Positions 58,535-64,000 of a stretch of DNA of 64,000 bases are shown here, piece by piece. The notes under the pieces were generated by a model that did not search any database, was not told the origin of the DNA, and worked only from the letters and a program-made list of their open reading frames with translations. This DNA comes from Hypericum androsaemum (lineage: Eukaryota > Streptophyta > Magnoliopsida > Malpighiales > Hypericaceae), in contig OZ023188.1 in the NCBI GenBank assembly GCA_963995505.1, forward strand, positions 4,774,001-4,838,000, written 5' to 3'. Both the position numbers and the translations under genes were made by a program. Each line of letters starts with the position of its first letter. Within the stretch, counting starts at the first letter, position 1.

Positions 58535-59228
58535 TTTGAGACCCCTTCCACCCTGAACTCGAAGAAGTCATAAAGTACAAAGTTGTCGGCATATCTCTTA
58601 GCTTTCCGTAGCAATAAGAATCACCTCAATCCGAATCTCGAGCACCAAGATATGGCCGATTTACTAATGATAGCGCCAGGCTGGGTCATGACCGTGGCCT
58701 TTGATGATGAGCCACGATCGTGGCATGTTTCGGCTTGGCTGAGCCACGACCGTGGCCTCTGCATTTTTCCTTTATGCTGACTTACAGAGAGTTGGCCACG
58801 ACCGTGGCATGTTTTGCCTTGGCTGAGCCACGACCGTGGCCTCCGCATTTTTTCAAGTAGTGGACTTACAGAGATTTTTCAAGACAGTGGCCTTTATATT
58901 CCTTCGATTTGAGACTCCTTCCACCCCGAACTAGAAGAAATCATCAACTACAAAGTTTTAGGCCTACCTCTTAGCTTTCCATAGCAACAAGAATCAGCTC
59001 CAGAGAATGCTCGAGCACCAAGATATGGCCTGTTTACTAATGATAGCGCCAGCTGGGCCCTGACCGTGGCCTTTGATGATGAGCCACGATTATTCCTTCG
59101 ATTTGAGACTCCTTCCACCCCGAACTAGAAGAAATCATCAACTACAAAGTTGTAGGCCTACCTCTTAGCTTTCCATAGCCACAAGAATCATCTCAATCCG
59201 AGTCTCGAGCACCAAGATATGGCCTTTT
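58535..59228. repeat. Three dispersed ~125-190 bp repeats with GCCACGACCGTGGC palindromes
   Basis: Copies start at 58535, 58909 and 59103 (TTGAGACTCCTTCCACCCCG) and run to the GAGCACCAAGATATGGCC block. Between them the 12 bp palindrome-like CCACGACCGTGG recurs at 58744, 58796 and 58828, with CCACGATCGTGG at 58712. Confidence 0.85.
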
Positions 59229-59247
59229 TACGGAAGGGGGTTTTACG

Positions 59248-59346
59248 GCACCTGGCGTACGCCAAGGACATGGCGTCCGCCATGTTTCCAACGTTAAAAA
59301 TCCCTGTAACTTTCCTGGCGTACGCCAGGAAGATGGCGTCCGCCAA
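59248..59346. repeat. Two-copy repeat of GGCGTACGCC / ATGGCGTCCGCC
   Basis: CTGGCGTACGCCAAGGACATGGCGTCCGCC-like and a near-copy about 70 bp later; the GGCGTACGCC core is a perfect palindrome. Confidence 0.8.
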
Positions 59347-59564
59347 TCCAGAGAAACTTCCTCCTCAACGATCATCCAACCGTCCAAATCACCTTCAAAA
59401 TGCGAGAGATCCGATAAGCATGAAACTAACACTTCAAAATTGTACTAGAAATAAGAACAACACATAAAAAGAGAAACACACGCACATATAGATTATGACG
59501 AATAAAAAGACAATGCGAACAACATGCTAAGTTATAGTCGTTAGCTTGACTTTACTTCCCTTTT

Positions 59565-62519
59565 TCATGCATAGGAGGGTGAGGTCACGGAGTGCACTTC
59601 CGCTTGTCGATCCATATTACCACCACGGCAAATCTTGCACCTTTGGCCATTCACCTTGAACACTCCTCCATTGATTCTTTCCAATTTGAGGGTTCCAAAT
59701 GGAAAAACCTTTACCACCTTGAAAGGTCCACTCCACTTGGACTTATGTTTTCCCGGAAAAAGTTTCAAACGGGAGTTATAGAGTAGCACTTGATCACCCT
59801 TCTTGAACTCTTTCTTCACGATGTGGGCATCATGTGATCTTTTGGTCTTCTCCTTCTTAAGCCTTTCCACTTCCTGCTTGGCTTCCTCGTTCAAGAATGC
59901 ATATCGTAAATGAGAGGGTAGCTCTTTCAACTCCAAGCTTGGAGCCTTAATGATGGAATGTGGAGTAGGATACTTCAAATCAAGCTCCAAATCCTTATGG
60001 TGACCTTTTTTATCAACTTTTTCCTCAAACTCTTCCAGGTCATCATCATCTTGTTCTCCATCATTCTTTTCATCTATTCCACCTTCAATCTTCAATGAGC
60101 TCTCCTTGCCCAACTTGAGGACACAATCTTCAACCATATCAACCTTCATGCACACACCTTCATCAAGAGGGTGGTGCATTGCATTGGACATCTTGAACTC
60201 AACTTTCTCCTCCCCTATTCGGAGGATCAATCTCCCTTCATGCATGTCCACCAAGGCACGTGCCGTGTTGAGAAATGGTCGGCCAAGAATTAGTGGACAA
60301 CTCTTGTCCTCTTCAAAATCCAACACCATAAAGTCCACAGGGAAGATAAACTTATCAATCTTCAACAAGACATCCTCCACAACCCCGAATGGCTTCTTCA
60401 TGGTTTGGTCCGCCAATTGGAGACGCATAGAAGTAGATTTCACCTCACACAAGCCAAGTTTTCTCATAATAGACAAAGGCATCAAGTTAATGCTAGCCCC
60501 TAAATCACATAAGCACTTGGGAAACTCAACATCACCAACAAAACCGGGAATAGTGAAGCTCCCCGGATCTTTTAACTTTGTCGGGAGATCTTTAGAGATG
60601 AGAGAGCTACACTTCTCCGTGAGGGCTACCGTCTCTCCGCCTTTCCACTTCCTCTTCTTAGTGATGAGTTCCTTGAGAAACTTCGAGTATTGCGGCAATT
60701 GATCCAACATCTCAAGAAAAGAAACACTGATCTGGATGTTCTTCATCTTCTCCACGAAACCAATAAACTTGTCATCCATCACATTCTTCTTCTTCAGTCT
60801 TTGAGGAAATGGTAGTCGAGGAGCTTTAGGTGGTGGTGGCACGTAGACTTCTTCTTCACCACTCTCAACCGGTGGACTTCTCTCTCTCTCTGCCTCTACT
60901 TCTTTCTCCTCCTCATTTGCTTCCATAGGGTCATCATTATTCTTCCGAGTTGCCTCTTGAGAAGCTATTTCCTTACCATTCCTCAAGGACATTGCACACA
61001 CACTTCCTCTAGGATTCACTTCCGTGGAGCTAGGAAGAGAGCCGGGCGCTCTGTGGGCACTTGCATTTGCTATTTGCCCAAGTTGCCTCTCTATATTATG
61101 CATGGCGGTTGCTTGACCCTTGAGGATTTGTTCAAAGCTATCTTGCCTTGATGCATGTTGTTGTATGGCGGCCAAAATTTGGCTTTGTTGGCTAACCACC
61201 CCTCCAACGTCTTGCATAAATTTTTCCATCTTTTCAAACCTCTCCTCAATAGCACCCATTCTATCTGTCAAGAACGCACATTGTTGAAAACCCGGAGGAG
61301 GTCCTTGTTGTGTATTGCGAAGAGGAAGTCCCTTATCCGGAACAATTGCCATGTTATCTCCACTACTTCCTCCGGTACCCTTCCAAGAGAAGTTCGGGTA
61401 ATTTCTCCAACTGGGATTGTAAGTAGAGGAATATGGGTTATTTCCCATCCTATTTGCTCCTTGCCCTTGGCCACCCACGAAATTTACTTGCTCCATAGAC
61501 GAGCCCAACATGGCACACTCATTCATGTTATGGCCAACATTGCCACAAACTTCACAACTTGTTTGCACAGCCGCTACATTGCTTTTGTTCAAGCTTAGTT
61601 CCTTCACTTGCTTTGCTAATAAAGCCAATTGAGCTTGAATTGAGGAGGCAATGTCAACATCAATCACTTCTACTTGCTCCTTTCTTGGTTGCCTAGCTCT
61701 CTCATTAGCCATAAGCATGTTTGTAATTGCCAACTGCTGCAAGATGTGGTAGGCTTCATCTTTCTCCTTTCTCAAGAATGATCCATTTGCGGCGGCATCA
61801 ACCGTGCCCCTTGTAGATGATCCAAGGCTAAAGTAGAAGGTGTGGAGTAGAGACTCCTCTGTCAAATTGTGATGTGGGCAACTCCTTTGTAGTCCCTTGA
61901 ATCTTTCCCAAGCTTCACTCAAGGTCTCATTTTCAAATTGTTGAAAGTTGTTGATCTCCTTCCTGAGCCTATTTGTCTTTGCGTAGGGGAAAAACTTTTC
62001 AAGGAAGGCATTGGCTAACTCCTCCCACGTGGTGATATCTGTATCGACCAATTGCTTGTACCATATCTTGGCTTGGTCCTTCAAAGTAAATGGAAACAAT
62101 CTAAGCTTTACGGCATCATCGGTAGCTCCGTCGAACTTGACTGTGTCGGCTATCTCCAGGAAGTTACCAATATGGTCATTTGGGTCTTCATTCGGCAACC
62201 CATAGAATTGAACCGAAGATTTGAGCATGTTTATCACTGCCGGCTTGATCTCAAAATTGTTAGCTTGGATTCTCGGCCTCAGTACTCCGGTCATTGCTCC
62301 CCTCAAGGTGGGCTTATAGGAATCCAAGAGAGTCCTTCGAGGAGCTCGATCTCCTTGTGCGTCGTCCCTTGGATGAGCTTGATGTTCCATCCTTGCTTGA
62401 ATTCTTCTTTCTTGTCGCAATGTCCTCTCCAAATATCCAATGTCCGCTTCGATTTCCACCGGAAAATTGTTGGTGGAACGAGTGAGGGGCATGCGACAAA
62501 CAAGTACCTTGCAAGACAA
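59565..62519 (-). CDS. Athila-type gag-protease fused in frame to integrase C-terminus
   Basis: A 984-codon intact frame. The N-terminal third is gag (IRNFLEIADTVKF-like capsid region, then FLEKFFPYAKTNRLRKEI), followed by a CCHC knuckle (CEVCGNVGHNMNEC), a proline/acidic linker, then the Athila retropepsin region (CDLGASINLMPLSIM; LILGRPFLNTARAL). At LPSHLRYAFLNE, where the RT of full elements begins, it passes (about 59890) straight into the integrase C-terminal segment (KEFKKGDQVLLYNSRLKLFPGKHKSKWSGPFKV). RT, RNase H and the integrase zinc and catalytic core are absent, roughly 900 or more residues compared with usual Athila pol, yet the frame stays open. It could supply structural protein but needs enzymes in trans. 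A second Met at 62492 is an equally plausible start. Confidence 0.9.
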   Translation of the reverse strand: MSCKVLVCRMPLTRSTNNFPVEIEADIGYLERTLRQERRIQARMEHQAHPRDDAQGDRAPRRTLLDSYKPTLRGAMTGVLRPRIQANNFEIKPAVINMLKSSVQFYGLPNEDPNDHIGNFLEIADTVKFDGATDDAVKLRLFPFTLKDQAKIWYKQLVDTDITTWEELANAFLEKFFPYAKTNRLRKEINNFQQFENETLSEAWERFKGLQRSCPHHNLTEESLLHTFYFSLGSSTRGTVDAAANGSFLRKEKDEAYHILQQLAITNMLMANERARQPRKEQVEVIDVDIASSIQAQLALLAKQVKELSLNKSNVAAVQTSCEVCGNVGHNMNECAMLGSSMEQVNFVGGQGQGANRMGNNPYSSTYNPSWRNYPNFSWKGTGGSSGDNMAIVPDKGLPLRNTQQGPPPGFQQCAFLTDRMGAIEERFEKMEKFMQDVGGVVSQQSQILAAIQQHASRQDSFEQILKGQATAMHNIERQLGQIANASAHRAPGSLPSSTEVNPRGSVCAMSLRNGKEIASQEATRKNNDDPMEANEEEKEVEAERERSPPVESGEEEVYVPPPPKAPRLPFPQRLKKKNVMDDKFIGFVEKMKNIQISVSFLEMLDQLPQYSKFLKELITKKRKWKGGETVALTEKCSSLISKDLPTKLKDPGSFTIPGFVGDVEFPKCLCDLGASINLMPLSIMRKLGLCEVKSTSMRLQLADQTMKKPFGVVEDVLLKIDKFIFPVDFMVLDFEEDKSCPLILGRPFLNTARALVDMHEGRLILRIGEEKVEFKMSNAMHHPLDEGVCMKVDMVEDCVLKLGKESSLKIEGGIDEKNDGEQDDDDLEEFEEKVDKKGHHKDLELDLKYPTPHSIIKAPSLELKELPSHLRYAFLNEEAKQEVERLKKEKTKRSHDAHIVKKEFKKGDQVLLYNSRLKLFPGKHKSKWSGPFKVVKVFPFGTLKLERINGGVFKVNGQRCKICRGGNMDRQAEVHSVTSPSYA

Positions 62520-62617
62520 ACAACAAAGGTACTAAGTAACCAAGTAAACAAAACTAAACTAAACAAAAAATATGTCCTAATCCAAGTTCGTAAGCCAAAT
62601 TAAGTGTCTAGTACTTA

Positions 62618-62637
62618 ATCCCCGGCAACGGCGCCAA
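62618..62637 (-). promoter_or_regulatory. Primer binding site of the Athila-type element
   Basis: The minus strand reads TTGGCGCCGTTGCCGGGGAT directly after the 5' LTR, the PBS class of Athila/Tat elements. Confidence 0.92.
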
Positions 62638-62638
62638 T

Positions 62639-64000
62639 TGAAAGGAAGGATTTTCACCCCTCTTGCAATAAAGAGTAAGTACGGGATTGTCGTCCCACAA
62701 GGACTAAGCTAGGCCACAAATTCGACTCAACCACTAGTTTAGGACTATGAGAAATTGAGGTGTCAATTCCAAACACGAATTGGTTACTACAATGAGTAAA
62801 TACAAGAAGGTGTAAACAATAAAGGAAAGAGTGGGCTCGGTGCCAATGACACTAAATAACCAAATTGCATATGGGGTTTATTAAGTTCGTGTTATGGTCC
62901 GGATGTTCCTTAAGCAACTAATCAACGCTCTCGCGACAAACTAGTCTAAATCGATTCTTAACTAGACTTAGATGAACTAACCACGCTCTCACGAAAAATT
63001 AGCCATATAATCTAACTAATCACCAACTATAATCACCATCCTTTGGACAACTAGTCACCTAAGGTGATCTCTCATCAATAGGCAACTAGTTAACTAGTTA
63101 AATGGTCCGTCAATTCTAATCCCTCTCGGCGATTAACATTAACTTAGTTCATAATCAAGGTAATCAATCAAGATTAAGCATTAAACACATCAACTAGTTC
63201 ATAAACCTTAACATATTAACCCCACAAAACCATTGGCTAAATAAATGCCATCAAGGCACCTAACCCACAAATGAACTACTCACACATGTTCAACAAATAA
63301 CACAAATTATCCATTGAACAAAGTAAATAGAACATGAACATAAAAGATAGAGTTTAGGAAAAGCTCAATGAGTCTTCAAGAGCTTCCTCCTAGCTCCTTC
63401 TTCAAGTTCTTTCTTCAAGCTTCAACAATGGCTTCCTCTCCTCCTTCAATGGTGAGCCACGTTTTTCCTCTTCTCCTCTCTTGTATTGGCAGCCACGGAT
63501 CTTCTTCAATAGGGAGAGAGAGCCACGTTTTTCTTGGTCCAGGAGGGAGGAAGAGTCAGCCACGGATTTGGAAGAGAGGAAGGAAGAGTGAATGGTGGAG
63601 AATAATGGCGTCGTGGTCAAAGTATGGAGAAGTGGAATAAGTGGGAGACAAAGTGAATTAGTGGGGGACAATGGAAGTAGTGGAGTATGGGGAATTTGTT
63701 AGTAGAATTCCAGCCAAAATGGTGTGGGATGGCAGCCAAGAAAATGTCCTGGCAAATTCTGGAATGGTCCCGGAATTTTAGCCGATTTTGGTCAGGCGAG
63801 TCTTCAGATTTAGAGCTCGACTTCATGCACATTTTTGACCCTCTTAGACTTCGAATCTGAAGAAGACCAAAGAAAAAAAGTTGTAGCTCCGGATGTCTTC
63901 TTTCCAGAACCACCTCACTCGTCTCCATTGGACTTCGGATGAGAAAGTTATCGGTATCTAAGTCTCTCGAGGTCAGTTAGCCCAATGTCGTCGCCTTCCC
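62639..64000 (-). repeat. 5' LTR of the Athila-type element, partial
   Basis: Visible 1362 bp match 55180-56540 of the left LTR; the outer end lies beyond the window. Confidence 0.94.

Larger units (their letters stand above)
56798..59564 (-). other. Non-coding 3' interior of the Athila-type element
   Basis: No coding recognised. Contents: polypurine tract at 56798-56812; a pyrimidine-rich run (about 57436-57500); a second copy of the polypurine-like block (58201-58225, CACACCCCCACACTTGA on the plus strand); and the repeats at 58535-59345. Confidence 0.7.
55180..64000 (-). mobile_element. Athila-type Gypsy element with internal deletion, running off the window
   Basis: Minus orientation. 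The right LTR (62639 to beyond 64000) is the 5' LTR; the left (55180-56797) is the 3' LTR. On its strand the LTR starts TGATGAGTG and ends CTTTCA. The PBS TTGGCGCCGTTGCCGGGGAT (62618-62637), typical of the Athila/Tat group, adjoins the 5' LTR, and a TGTGGGGGTG polypurine tract adjoins the 3' LTR. The interior holds one long gag-protease frame fused to the integrase C-terminus, and about 2.8 kb of repeat-rich non-coding sequence in place of the usual env-like region. LTRs are nearly identical, so it is young. Left target bases are gccac (55175-55179). Confidence 0.93.

Overview
The window is nuclear DNA from a eudicot plant. It is AT-rich, has plant-type introns (GT/AG, a tiny first exon encoding a signal peptide), and is dominated by LTR retrotransposons with plant-type primer binding sites. 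The species cannot be fixed from this sequence. One host gene looks intact: a beta-1,3-glucanase (PR-2, GH17) with exons at 50398-50446 and 49010-49953 on the minus strand. A second copy is a pseudogene (39033-45434) whose intron carries a 5.2 kb Copia element, and a third is a C-terminal scrap (37288-37562). Flanking paralogous blocks show that these copies arose by local duplication.

Layout, left to right. (1) 952-7360: Tork-like Copia element, minus strand, TSD tctta, pol with five in-frame stops. It sits in non-coding AT-rich DNA that may be the interior of a larger element whose 2.6 kb LTR and PBS lie at 10005-12646. (2) 13036-34096: a retrotransposon stack. The host is a non-autonomous gag-protease element (minus strand). 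Its gag-protease frame was split by a Tekay/Del-type chromovirus (14936-23853, TSD gaagt). Its right LTR was split by a Copia-like element with no recognisable coding (27991-33803, TSD ctcca). That element was itself hit by a Pack-MULE carrying a SWI3A-like SANT fragment (28586-29732, 9 bp TSD) and by a hAT-type MITE (31520-31730, 8 bp TSD). (3) 34097-51300: the glucanase cluster, with a LINE ORF1-like (DUF4283-type) pseudogene, the Ale/Retrofit-type Copia element with TA...TA termini (40095-45299), a tRNA-like sequence, a hairpin triplet repeat and a strongly AT-rich palindromic tract. (4) 50798-54885: three LINE-type or polyA retro-insertions, two with TSDs over 20 bp, the third carrying an internal 417 bp insertion. 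(5) 54886-64000: a Copia RT fragment interrupted by an Athila-type element. The Athila-type element keeps a 984-residue open frame in which gag and protease are fused directly to the integrase C-terminus; RT, RNase H and the integrase core are gone. Its 5' LTR runs off the window.

Most coding capacity therefore belongs to mobile elements, and most of it is broken by stops that fit C-to-T or G-to-A change. The only predicted host function is apoplastic glucan hydrolysis by the intact glucanase. The most unusual items are the Pack-MULE capture inside a five-element nest, the gag-PR-INT(C-terminal) Athila fusion, the non-canonical Copia termini, and the tandem-repeat arrays that make one LTR about twice as long as its partner.
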